Source: Clostridiales bacterium
GTDB lineage: Bacteria; Bacillota; Clostridia; Christensenellales; Aristaeellaceae
Assembly: GCA_019419995.1 (NCBI GenBank)
Contig: JAHZHZ010000001.1
Coordinates: forward strand, 40,626 to 104,625
Direction: 5' to 3'
Length of the DNA stretch: 64,000 bases
Position 1 is the stretch's first letter. Every line of letters begins with the position of its first letter. Positions 1 through 7,294 of the stretch are shown here, piece by piece. A program made the translations under genes and the position numbers. The notes below the pieces were generated by a model, which did no database searches, was not told the origin of the DNA, and was given only the letters and a program-made list of their open reading frames with translations.

Positions 1-702
1 GCCGCAGCCGCACTCGTGATCATGGTCATGGTGGTCGTGGCCGCAGCCGCACTCATGGTCGTGGTCATGGCAATGGAGTACCACATCGTCAGTGCTCAGC
101 AAACTTTCCGCACTTTCAATTACTTCCAGCATCTGTTTGGGCGTGAGTTCATCCCATGGAGTAGTGATGATGCGAGCGTGAGCATTGTAGCCGCGCAGTA
201 ATTCCACACATTTTTCAATGCGGTCAGCAGTGGTATTTTGGGTTCGACTGAGGATAATGGTCTCTGCGTTTTCGATCTGATCCACGAAGAACTCGCCAAA
301 ATTCCTGGCATACATTCGGCATTTGCCTACGTCAGCCACTGTGGCACTGCCTTCCAACGCGATATCGTGAGTTTGCATCATTTCCAATACTACCCGGCGA
401 ATATCGGACAACTTGCCCACGCCTGAGGGTTCAATGATGATGCGGTCGGGATGATAGCTATCCATTAATTCGGCCAAAGCTCGGCTGAAATCGCCCACCA
501 GAGTGCAGCAGATGCAGCCAGAATTCAGTTCCGTAATCTGAATGCCGGAATCGCGCATAAACCCGCTGTCTACGCCCACTTCACCGTATTCATTTTCCAG
601 CAGCACAACCTTTTCATTTTCAAAGGCGCCGCTCAAGAGCTTTTTGATCAGCGTGGTTTTGCCCGCGCCGAGGAAACCGGAAATAATATTGATTTTCGTC
701 AT
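1..702 (-). CDS. CobW/P47K-family GTP-binding protein, C-terminus cut by window edge
   Basis: COG0523-type G3E GTPase, a family that inserts or delivers metals (zinc, cobalt, nickel) in the cytoplasm. The first 234 codons are visible and the frame runs off the left edge. Seen: a P-loop near residue 9 (SGFLGAGKTTL), the family metal motif CxCC near residue 64 (SGCICCTL), and a Walker B-like IIEPSG near residue 90. The visible end is rich in His and Cys (repeated HDHDHE and CGCG), typical of metal-binding tails of COG0523 proteins. The ATG at 702 has AGGACAGG upstream. The metal cannot be told from sequence. The coding repeat of His/Asp codons makes this edge low in complexity. Confidence 0.85.
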   Translation of the reverse strand, partial: MTKINIISGFLGAGKTTLIKKLLSGAFENEKVVLLENEYGEVGVDSGFMRDSGIQITELNSGCICCTLVGDFSRALAELMDSYHPDRIIIEPSGVGKLSDIRRVVLEMMQTHDIALEGSATVADVGKCRMYARNFGEFFVDQIENAETIILSRTQNTTADRIEKCVELLRGYNAHARIITTPWDELTPKQMLEVIESAESLLSTDDVVLHCHDHDHECGCGHDHHDHDHECGCG

Positions 703-787
703 CGTCTATCACCTGTCCTGAATGGTATCTTTTCTATCCATCATAGCCTGTGAAAGTAGATTTGTCACGCACGGCGAACAGATTTTA

Positions 788-1279
788 TCAAATAATAACA
801 TTTGCCCTGCGTCGGGTCCGCCGTTGCATGCCGGCATATAGAATTGTGAACAGGACAACGGCAAACAGCACACCGGTGATGGCGCCTCCACTATCGATCA
901 ATACATCCCTGAAGGAACAGTTGCGCCCTTCCATAAAAGATTGATGGTATTCATTCAGAGCTGCCACCACGCTGCAGACTATAACAGCCAGCACGGCTCC
1001 CAGACCTCGTTCTCGCAACGTGTACATCATGGCCATGCTTAACAAAAAACCTTCCGTGGCAAAGATGGCAAAGTGCGCCATCTTTCGCAGTATAGGCTCC
1101 AATTCTCCCACGGAAAAAGGTAGGGAGGGAAAAGTCTGCAGCACAATTTCCGTAAATCTGCGGCTGAGCGCGCCAGACTGTATGCCGTCCTGTCCTGAAA
1201 AATAAAACAGTACGCCCACCCAACTCAGGGCCGCGAGCCATAAAAAGACCGATACTGCCGGCCTGCGTTTCATTTTCAT
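788..1279 (-). CDS. VanZ-like family membrane protein
   Basis: A 163-residue polytopic membrane protein of the VanZ-like family (VanZ confers low teicoplanin resistance; most relatives have unknown roles). Seen: an N-terminal hydrophobic segment after MKMKRRP, the family KMAHFAIFATEG segment, and the pair AALNEYHQSFMEGR...SFRDVLIDSGGAITG that marks the family, then a last membrane helix and a basic tail. The frame is open for 60 codons further upstream, but only the ATG at 1279 has a proper GGAGG site 7 bases away, and the extra residues are not VanZ-like. It follows the argH terminator, so it probably has its own weak promoter. No vancomycin-resistance genes are nearby, so a resistance role is not implied. 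Confidence 0.75.
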   Translation of the reverse strand: MKMKRRPAVSVFLWLAALSWVGVLFYFSGQDGIQSGALSRRFTEIVLQTFPSLPFSVGELEPILRKMAHFAIFATEGFLLSMAMMYTLRERGLGAVLAVIVCSVVAALNEYHQSFMEGRNCSFRDVLIDSGGAITGVLFAVVLFTILYAGMQRRTRRRANVII

Positions 1280-1390
1280 AAGCGCCTCCAAGTTTGCATT
1301 TACTCTATTATGCTTCTTGGACGATAACTCAATGTTTCGTGCTCCCCGCATTTCCGAAAAATAACAGAAATATTCCAATGCTGACAAATA

Positions 1391-1416
1391 AAACGAACCG
1401 GCGAAGTAGCCGGTTC
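1391..1416 (-). terminator. Intrinsic terminator after argH
   Basis: Perfect 8-bp stem GAACCGGC/GCCGGTTC (1395-1402 with 1409-1416) with a 6-base loop, followed on the minus strand by GTTTTATTT. It starts about 20 bases after the argH stop and would end the argGH transcript. Confidence 0.8.
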
Positions 1417-1436
1417 CATAATTTATCTGCGGGAGG

Positions 1437-2804
1437 TTACAGCCGTGCCAGTGCTGCATCTATTTGGGCAGCAACTGCCTTGGGCGCTGGCCCTCCGGGT
1501 ATGTCGCGCTGTCTTACGCAGTTCAACAAGTCGATTTCTTCGTAAACGTCCTCCTGAAATACGGTCGAGAATTCTCGATAAATTTCCAGCGGCAATTGAT
1601 CCAGCGTGGTACCCAATTCGATGCAGCGGTTTACCAGCTGGCCGGTGATGCAGTAGGCGTCCCGAAAGGGCACGCCCCGACGGGTGAGGTAATCCGCGCA
1701 GTCTGTAGCGTTGATAAAGCCCTCCAGAGCAGCCTTTTTCATGTTCTCCGGATGGAAACAGGCAGTTCTGAGCATGGGGGCGAGTACCTCCAGGGACAAT
1801 TGCGTTGTGTCCAGCGCGTCAAATACGGCTTCTTTATCTTCCTGCATGTCTTTGTTGTAAGCCAGCGGCAGCGCTTTCATGGCAGTCAGCAGAGTCATGA
1901 GATTGCCGTACACTCTGCCCGTCTTGCCACGAACCAATTCGGTGATGTCCGGATTCTTTTTCTGGGGCATGATGGAAGAGCCAGTGGAGAAGGAATCCGA
2001 CAGGGTGACGAATTTAAACTCCCAACTACACCACAGACAAATCTCTTCGCTGAAGCGGGAGAGGTGCATCATCATAATGGACAAATCGCTTAACAGTTCC
2101 AGCACGAAGTCCCGATCGGAAACTCCGTCCATGGAATTGGCGCAAATGTTGTTGAAGCCCAGTTGTTGTGCCACGTATGAGCGATCCAGTGGATAGGTGG
2201 TGCCAGCCAGAGCACCGCTACCCAACGGTAGTACAAGCGTACGCTCTCGGCAGTCTTTCAGACGGTCGATGTCCCTGAGCAACATCTGGACATAGGCCAT
2301 CAGATAGTGGGCAAGCGTTACCGGTTGGGCCCGCTGAAGATGCGTGTAACCCGGCATGACGCTGTGCAGATGTTCTCGGGCCACTTCACACAGGGCGCGA
2401 GCCAGTTCAGCTGCCAGCGCTATGGTGTGTTCGATCTCATCTGCCAAATACATGCGCAGATCCAGTGCTACCTGATCGTTGCGGCTGCGGGCCGTGTGAA
2501 GACGCTTGCCTGCGTCTCCGATGCGCCGGGTGAGTTCTCCCTCCACGAAGGTGTGAATGTCTTCGCTGGTAGGATCAATTTCCAGCGTTCCCGCTTCCAG
2601 ATCCGAGAGAATATCCTTCAGGCCTTCCACTATTTTGTGGGCGTCTTCCTCAGAGATAATGGCCTGCTTGCCCAACATACGCGCATGAGCTATGGAACCG
2701 GTGATGTCCTGCCGGTACATTCTGGAGTCAAAGCCGATGGAGGCGTTGAGTGCGTTGAGCTTTTCATCTACCTGACCCTGCAATCTGCCTGCCCAGAGTT
2801 TCAT
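1437..2804 (-). CDS. argH: Argininosuccinate lyase
   Basis: Splits argininosuccinate into arginine and fumarate, the last step of arginine synthesis. At 455 residues it has the normal length. Seen: the start MKLWAGRLQG, typical of ArgH; HTARSRNDQVALDLRMYL; TPGYTHLQRAQPVTLAHYL (written here as MPGYTHLQRAQP); and the fumarase/aspartase superfamily signature SSIMPQKKNP with the catalytic serine loop. The ATG at 2804 is chosen over an upstream in-frame ATG at 2825 because GGAGGA lies just before it. It lies 76 bases downstream of argG in the same direction. The short gap holds an imperfect hairpin (about 2829-2853) with no T-run, perhaps a processing or stability element. Confidence 0.95.
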   Translation of the reverse strand: MKLWAGRLQGQVDEKLNALNASIGFDSRMYRQDITGSIAHARMLGKQAIISEEDAHKIVEGLKDILSDLEAGTLEIDPTSEDIHTFVEGELTRRIGDAGKRLHTARSRNDQVALDLRMYLADEIEHTIALAAELARALCEVAREHLHSVMPGYTHLQRAQPVTLAHYLMAYVQMLLRDIDRLKDCRERTLVLPLGSGALAGTTYPLDRSYVAQQLGFNNICANSMDGVSDRDFVLELLSDLSIMMMHLSRFSEEICLWCSWEFKFVTLSDSFSTGSSIMPQKKNPDITELVRGKTGRVYGNLMTLLTAMKALPLAYNKDMQEDKEAVFDALDTTQLSLEVLAPMLRTACFHPENMKKAALEGFINATDCADYLTRRGVPFRDAYCITGQLVNRCIELGTTLDQLPLEIYREFSTVFQEDVYEEIDLLNCVRQRDIPGGPAPKAVAAQIDAALARL

Positions 2805-2880
2805 AATAATTCCTCCCCGCATCATGAAGAAGGGACTGGCCCTACCGGGTCAGCCCCGAAATTGTGTATCTTTGCGCCCC

Positions 2881-4104
2881 TTACATCAGACCGTTCTTCA
2901 TCTTCATCCGGGCCTGTACCTGCAACGGCAGGCCAAAGAGGTTGATAAAGCCTGTGGCGTCGTTTTGGTTGTAGACATGATCCTCGTCAAAGGTCACGAT
3001 CTCCGGATCGTACAGGGAGTAGGGGCTGGTCATGCCCGCGCCGATAATGTTGCCCTTGTACAGCTTAAGTTTGACGGTGCCAGTGACAGTCTTTTGCGTC
3101 TCAGTGACAAAGGCACTCATGGCCTCGCGCAGGGGGGTGAACCACTGACCATTGTACACCAGATCCGCAAATTCCAGGGCCAATTTCTGTTTGTAGTGCA
3201 TGGTGGCTTTGTCCAGGCACAGCTGCTCCAGCATCTCATGAGCGTGATAGAGGATGGTTCCACCGGGAGTCTCATACACGCCCCGGCACTTCATGCCCAC
3301 CAGACGGTTCTCTACGATGTCGATGATGCCCACGCCGTGTTTGCCGCCCAGCTCGTTGAGCTTCCACACCAAGCTCACAGCATCCATCTTTTCGCCGTTG
3401 ACGGCCACCGGAATGCCTTTTTCAAAATCAATGGATACGTATTCCGCCTCGTCGGGTGCTTCTTCGGGGCAGCATCCCATCTCCATATTGCCCTTGTACT
3501 TGGGTTCCTGGGCCGGATCTTCCAGTTCCAGCCCTTCGTGAGACAGGTGCCACATGTTCTTATCCTTGGAGTAGTTGGTTTCCCGGCTGATCTTCAGCGG
3601 AACATTGTGGGCTTCTGCGTAATCAATTTCCTCGCTGCGGCCCTTGATATCCCAGATCCGCCAGGGGGCGATCACAGGCATATCCGGTGCAAAAGCTTTG
3701 ATGGCCAATTCGAAGCGTACCTGGTCGTTGCCCTTGCCCGTGCAGCCGTGACAGATGGCATCTGCACCCTCTGCCTTGGCAATTTCCACCAGCCGCTTGG
3801 CGATGATGGGGCGTGCAAAGGCAGTGCCCAACAGATACACATTTTCATATTTTGCGCCTGCCTGCATGCTGGGGAATACGTAGTCCTCAATGAATTCCTT
3901 ATTCAAATCTTCCACATACAGCTTGGAAGCGCCCGTCTTGAGTGCCTTTTCCTCCAAACCGTCCAGTTCGCCTACCTGACCGACGTTGCCGGAAACGGCA
4001 ATGACTTCACAGCCCTCATAGTTTTCCTTCAGCCAGGGAATGATGATGGAAGTATCCAGTCCGCCGGAATAGGCCAACACAATTTTCTTAAAATTCTTCT
4101 TCAT
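2881..4104 (-). CDS. argG: Argininosuccinate synthase
   Basis: ATP-dependent joining of citrulline and aspartate to argininosuccinate, the penultimate step of arginine synthesis. At 407 residues it is full length. Seen: the N-type PP-loop [15 protein letters not shown] near the N-terminus, [11 protein letters not shown], and [12 protein letters not shown]. The ATG at 4104 with AGGAG nine bases upstream gives the usual [15 protein letters not shown] start; the open frame to 4170 has no better site. It forms an operon with argH. The promoter at 4162-4189 and a possible ARG box farther upstream suggest arginine control by an ArgR-type repressor. argB, argC, argD, argF and argJ are not in the window. 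Confidence 0.95.
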   Translation of the reverse strand: MKKNFKKIVLAYSGGLDTSIIIPWLKENYEGCEVIAVSGNVGQVGELDGLEEKALKTGASKLYVEDLNKEFIEDYVFPSMQAGAKYENVYLLGTAFARPIIAKRLVEIAKAEGADAICHGCTGKGNDQVRFELAIKAFAPDMPVIAPWRIWDIKGRSEEIDYAEAHNVPLKISRETNYSKDKNMWHLSHEGLELEDPAQEPKYKGNMEMGCCPEEAPDEAEYVSIDFEKGIPVAVNGEKMDAVSLVWKLNELGGKHGVGIIDIVENRLVGMKCRGVYETPGGTILYHAHEMLEQLCLDKATMHYKQKLALEFADLVYNGQWFTPLREAMSAFVTETQKTVTGTVKLKLYKGNIIGAGMTSPYSLYDPEIVTFDEDHVYNQNDATGFINLFGLPLQVQARMKMKNGLM

Positions 4105-4161
4105 TTTATGTAACTCCTGTTCGCAGGCCGCGCAGCAGCCGGTGTTGCTTTTGATAGTATG

Positions 4162-4189
4162 ATTATACACCCAAATGCCGGAAAGTCAA
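4162..4189 (-). promoter_or_regulatory. Promoter of argGH
   Basis: On the minus strand TTGACT, a 16-base spacer and TATAAT, ending about 58 bases before the argG start. Close to the sigma-A consensus. Confidence 0.65.
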
Positions 4190-4250
4190 GGGATAATCTG
4201 CATATGTATGTATATAATTCGTTAAAAACCTGCATATACGGGAAATTTAA

Positions 4251-4264
4251 TGTATATTAATTCA
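4251..4264. promoter_or_regulatory. Candidate ARG box upstream of argG
   Basis: TGTATATTAATTCA differs at one position from the half-site pattern TGAAT-4 A/T-ATTCA known for ArgR/AhrC. A shorter similar sequence (TGTATATAATTCG) lies at about 4206-4218. Both are upstream of the argG promoter, close to the tadA stop. The region is very AT-rich, so chance matches are possible. Confidence 0.3.
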
Positions 4265-4276
4265 AAATTGCTGCAT

Positions 4277-4738
4277 TTATGTAATGGAGATTTTCCGTTT
4301 TCCTGCAAAAAAATCTTCCAGGAGAGTTCTGCATTCTTCGGCCAGGATGCCGCCCTCGCTGAGGCAGAAGTGGCTGAAGGCGGGATCCTCGGTAATGCGG
4401 TAGACGCTTCCGGCGCAACCATACTGGGCATCGGGGGCGCCGAAGACCAGGCGCCGCAATCGGGCCTGCGAAATGGCTCCGGCGCACATGGGGCAGGGTT
4501 CCAGAGTAACATAGAGGGTACAGTCTTCCAGCCGCCAGCTTCCCAGGGCACGGGCTGCCCGACGGATGGCGGCGATTTCGGCGTGGGCAGTGGGATCCTG
4601 GGATTGCTGGCGCAGGTTGTGTCCCCTGGCCAGAATTTTACCATTCTGGACGATGACGCAGCCCACTGGAATTTCGCCTTCGACCAGAGCCGTCCTGGCT
4701 TCCCGAAGAGCTTCTTCCATAAAAATCTGATCATCCAT
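4277..4738 (-). CDS. tadA: tRNA-specific adenosine deaminase
   Basis: Deaminates A34 to inosine in tRNA-Arg(ACG); such a tRNA is present in this window at 59.7 kb. It is a 153-residue cytidine-deaminase-fold protein. Seen: the zinc and proton-shuttle motif TAHAEIAAI and the second zinc motif EPCPMCAGAI, with GAPDAQYG after it. The start MDDQIFMEEALREAR is typical and GGAGG lies ten bases upstream of the ATG. It lies 58 bases downstream of the DUF4363 gene on the same strand, so it may be cotranscribed with it. Some family members act on free guanine or cytosine, but the length and motif spacing fit TadA. Confidence 0.9.
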   Translation of the reverse strand: MDDQIFMEEALREARTALVEGEIPVGCVIVQNGKILARGHNLRQQSQDPTAHAEIAAIRRAARALGSWRLEDCTLYVTLEPCPMCAGAISQARLRRLVFGAPDAQYGCAGSVYRITEDPAFSHFCLSEGGILAEECRTLLEDFFAGKRKISIT

Positions 4739-4796
4739 GGATGCAACACCTCCGAAATTCTACAATATATTATAATATCGGAGAGGAAGTATCCCG

Positions 4797-5180
4797 TCAA
4801 TACAGATTTGCCAGCGTCAGGCGCTCTGCATCGGAAACATGCTCCATGCGCTCCCCGAAACGGTAAATAGCCTGATAAAATTCATCAATATTATCAAATT
4901 CGATGCTGGTGCGGGCATCAATGATCTCGGCTTTGAGATCGTGAAGATCTTCATGCTCACACAGCATTTCCAGCCAGTTCATATTATCCTTGAGATGGCC
5001 TGCCAGTTCTGCCAGAATTTGTTGGGTGCCTTGGGAGTCGCCGTTATCCATAGCTTCAATGGCCTCGTTTCGCAATTGAAGTGCATGCTCTACCACTCGA
5101 TGAATGCTGTGACCTGACAGCAGGCACAATCCCATAGCCAGGGAAAATACCAGCAGAGTAATCAAAATCGTTCTGCGCAT
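4797..5180 (-). CDS. DUF4363 family protein
   Basis: A 127-residue protein of unknown function, recognised as DUF4363-like from its layout and its position behind a DUF421 gene. Seen: an N-terminal membrane segment (about residues 5-24), then an acidic helical domain outside the membrane with a NWLEMLCEHEDLHDLKAEI-like stretch. The ATG at 5180 shares a base with the DUF421 stop (TAATG) and has GAGGTG eight bases upstream inside that gene, so translation is probably coupled; a TTG two codons earlier is less likely. Homologous pairs occur in spore formers, but the role is not known. Confidence 0.7.
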   Translation of the reverse strand: MRRTILITLLVFSLAMGLCLLSGHSIHRVVEHALQLRNEAIEAMDNGDSQGTQQILAELAGHLKDNMNWLEMLCEHEDLHDLKAEIIDARTSIEFDNIDEFYQAIYRFGERMEHVSDAERLTLANLY

Positions 5181-5896
5181 TACCAAGTCACCTCGCTTTT
5201 CTCAAGCGCCTGAAAACGCAGGATCCCGCCGTCCTTCAGTTGTAGAGTCATGCGGCCCTGGGTGTCCAGGCTGGATAGATACACGGCGCTTTCGGTTAGT
5301 CCCCGCCCGGTCAGCATCTTTCGCAGCCAGGTTTCATCCCTTCCCATCTGTTTTAAATTGTTCTGCTGGATGCGTCCATCCATAATCAGAATCATGGGGA
5401 TCCCCTCATAGCCGGGGTTTAAATTCAATTCGCTGGCTTTGGGAGGACGATCCTGGCCCCCTTCAAAGGCAGATATGCTGCCGTTGGCCTCTACCACAGC
5501 CGTACTTACCCCCGATGGATCCAGATAGCCCGCACAGCGTAGGCCTTCCAGCAGATCTGACAGACTCAGACACAAACGGTTGAGTGCCTTTTGATCGATT
5601 ATTCCTCGATTGATAACCAGAGTGGGCTTGCCGGAAACGATGGCGCGAATCCGGTCGGACTTGAGACAGGCAATGGAAAGAATACCGTGAAGCACAATGA
5701 CTGCCGCTACTGGCAACAGGCCGTGAATTAATGGCGTAGAGACACTGCCAATGGGGCCGGAAATGATGTCAGCAAGTAATATGGTCAGGGCAAACTCATA
5801 GGGTTGCAATTGTCCCAACTGGCGCTTGCCCAACAGGCGCATGGTGAGAATCAGCACGCTGTAGAGCATTGCCGCACGCAAAAACAGGGTAAACAT
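5180..5896 (-). CDS. DUF421 (YetF-type) membrane protein
   Basis: A 238-residue protein with about three N-terminal membrane segments followed by a cytoplasmic domain. Seen: FLRAAMLYSVLILTMRLLGKRQLGQLQPYEF, the hallmark of DUF421 (positions about 6-36), then VSGKPTLVINRGIIDQKAL and a C-terminal region ending GGILRFQALEKSEVTW. Relatives are found in Bacillus spore-formers and some are linked to germination, but no molecular function is established. The ATG at 5896 is preferred to the open-frame start at 5956 because it begins directly at the first membrane helix and has AAGGTGAAGG upstream. It is divergent from the patatin gene. Confidence 0.75.
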   Translation of the reverse strand: MFTLFLRAAMLYSVLILTMRLLGKRQLGQLQPYEFALTILLADIISGPIGSVSTPLIHGLLPVAAVIVLHGILSIACLKSDRIRAIVSGKPTLVINRGIIDQKALNRLCLSLSDLLEGLRCAGYLDPSGVSTAVVEANGSISAFEGGQDRPPKASELNLNPGYEGIPMILIMDGRIQQNNLKQMGRDETWLRKMLTGRGLTESAVYLSSLDTQGRMTLQLKDGGILRFQALEKSEVTW

Positions 5897-6021
5897 ACCC
5901 GCCTTCACCTTCCTTAATGTGGTATTCTCAGTATGTCCGGTAGGCGAGGGCTCCATGCGCTGGATTTTTGTGGGAAGCTGTGCTAAAATAAATGGGAAAA
6001 CGGTTCCGGAGGAGATATGAG

Positions 6022-6870
6022 ATGAAAAAAGGGTTGATCCTGGAAGGCGGCGCCATGCGAGGTATGTTTACGGCTGGCGTAACGGACGTCATGATGGAAA
6101 ACAACCTCGTCTATGACGGACTGATTGGTGTATCAGCAGGCGCCTGCTTTGGATGTAATTACAAGTCTCGCCAAGCGGGCCGGGCTGTTCGTTATAACAT
6201 TCGCTATTGTCGCGATCCCCGATACAGTGGCTTTCGAGTATTGCTGCGCACGGGGGATATTTATGGGGCAGATTTTTGCTATCGGGAAATTCCCGAAAAG
6301 CTGGATATCTTCGACTGGAAAGCATTTGAAGAAAACCCCATGGAATTTTATGTGGTATGTACCGATGTGAATACGGGTGAGGCTGTCTATCATAAGATGG
6401 AGCATTTTAAAGGCAGTGAAATCGAATGGATGCGGGCATCCGCTTCCATGCCTGGTGTGTCCCGGGTGGTGCGCGTGGATGGACGGAGTCTTTTGGATGG
6501 TGGCATTGCTGATTCCATTCCTCTGCGCTTTTTTGAGAACCTGGGGTATGATCGGAATGTGGTGGTGCTTACCCAGCCGCTGGACTATGTGAAGAAACCC
6601 AACCGCATGCTGCCGTTGATGCGGCCTTCACTCAAGCGCTATCCCATGCTGTATCGGGCCATGAAGCACCGACATGAGATGTACAATGATACCACTGCAT
6701 ATATCCGCCGTCGGGAGTTGGAAGGAGCGGCTTATGTTATTCGGCCCAAGGCTCCTCTGGAGGTGGGACACATTGAACATGACCCGCAAAAGTTGCGCGC
6801 CGCTTATGAAACCGGGAGACGGGTTGGAGAGGAACATCTGGAAAGTTTAAAGCATTTTCTGGAGGGCTAG
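6022..6870 (+). CDS. Patatin-like phospholipase (YjjU type)
   Basis: A predicted lipid acyl hydrolase with a Ser-Asp dyad. Seen: the oxyanion motif LEGGAMRGMFTAG near residue 8, the nucleophile elbow GVSAG near residue 38, and the catalytic Asp in LLDGGIADSIP near residue 160. The C-terminal 100 residues, with RPSLKRYPMLYRAMKHRHEMYN and VIRPKAPLEVGHIE, fit the YjjU subgroup. The ATG at 6022 has GGAGGAG upstream; an in-frame ATG at 5992 has none. At 282 residues it has the normal length and no signal peptide, so it probably acts in the cytoplasm. The substrate is unknown. Confidence 0.88.
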   Translation: MKKGLILEGGAMRGMFTAGVTDVMMENNLVYDGLIGVSAGACFGCNYKSRQAGRAVRYNIRYCRDPRYSGFRVLLRTGDIYGADFCYREIPEKLDIFDWKAFEENPMEFYVVCTDVNTGEAVYHKMEHFKGSEIEWMRASASMPGVSRVVRVDGRSLLDGGIADSIPLRFFENLGYDRNVVVLTQPLDYVKKPNRMLPLMRPSLKRYPMLYRAMKHRHEMYNDTTAYIRRRELEGAAYVIRPKAPLEVGHIEHDPQKLRAAYETGRRVGEEHLESLKHFLEG

Positions 6871-6881
6871 GAGATGCAGCC

Positions 6882-7196
6882 TCAGTGAGCCTCTTCGTCC
6901 AATGCCTCAATCAGGAAGCTCACAGGCCGAAAACCATCGTTGCAGGAGATCATGGCAGATTTTTCATTTTTCATCCAGCCATCATAGAAATTTTTGCCTC
7001 CGTGAGCCAGCGCCATCACAAAGGGCGACATGCTCTCCCATGCACTCAGACACAAGCCTTCGGGGCGCTCCCAGCCGTTGGCGATGAAGACCTGTCCCTC
7101 TTGCAGATCGCAGGCGTGTTCCAGGGGATTTTCATATTTTTCTATCAGGTCCTCATAGTGAGCCATGCGCATGACTGTAATTCTGCACTTATTCAT
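6882..7196 (-). CDS. TIGR04076 family protein
   Basis: A 104-residue soluble protein of unknown function. Seen: MNKCRITVMRMAHYEDLIEKY at the start, a central EGLCLSAWESMSPFVMALAHGG block and the ending ISCNDGFRPVSFLIEAL, the conserved parts of this family. The ATG at 7196 has GAGGAGGG seven bases upstream; the open frame before it crosses the lysS terminator region and is not coding. It converges on the patatin gene (11 bases between stops). Cys and Trp residues are conserved in the family, but a cofactor is not established. Confidence 0.75.
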   Translation of the reverse strand: MNKCRITVMRMAHYEDLIEKYENPLEHACDLQEGQVFIANGWERPEGLCLSAWESMSPFVMALAHGGKNFYDGWMKNEKSAMISCNDGFRPVSFLIEALDEEAH

Positions 7197-7239
7197 ATTT
7201 CCCTCCTCATTGGTAGCTTGATTCAATCGTATATCAGGT

Positions 7240-7268
7240 ATCCCCGAAGGCTGTATGTCTTCGGGGAT
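7240..7268 (-). terminator. Terminator after lysS
   Basis: Perfect 10-bp stem ATCCCCGAAG/CTTCGGGGAT with a 9-base loop, 27 bases past the lysS stop. The T-run is better on the plus strand (ACTTTTC), where no gene needs it, so it may be bidirectional. Confidence 0.65.
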
Positions 7269-7294
7269 ACTTTTCATGGAGATGTGATTGAGTT

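Noticed and set aside
1..75. Tandem repeat at the left edge as a non-coding satellite
   Set aside because: It encodes the His/Cys-rich metal-binding tail of the CobW-type protein in frame.
788..1279. Vancomycin or teicoplanin resistance determinant
   Set aside because: Only the VanZ-like family is shared; no vanHAX or regulator genes are present.
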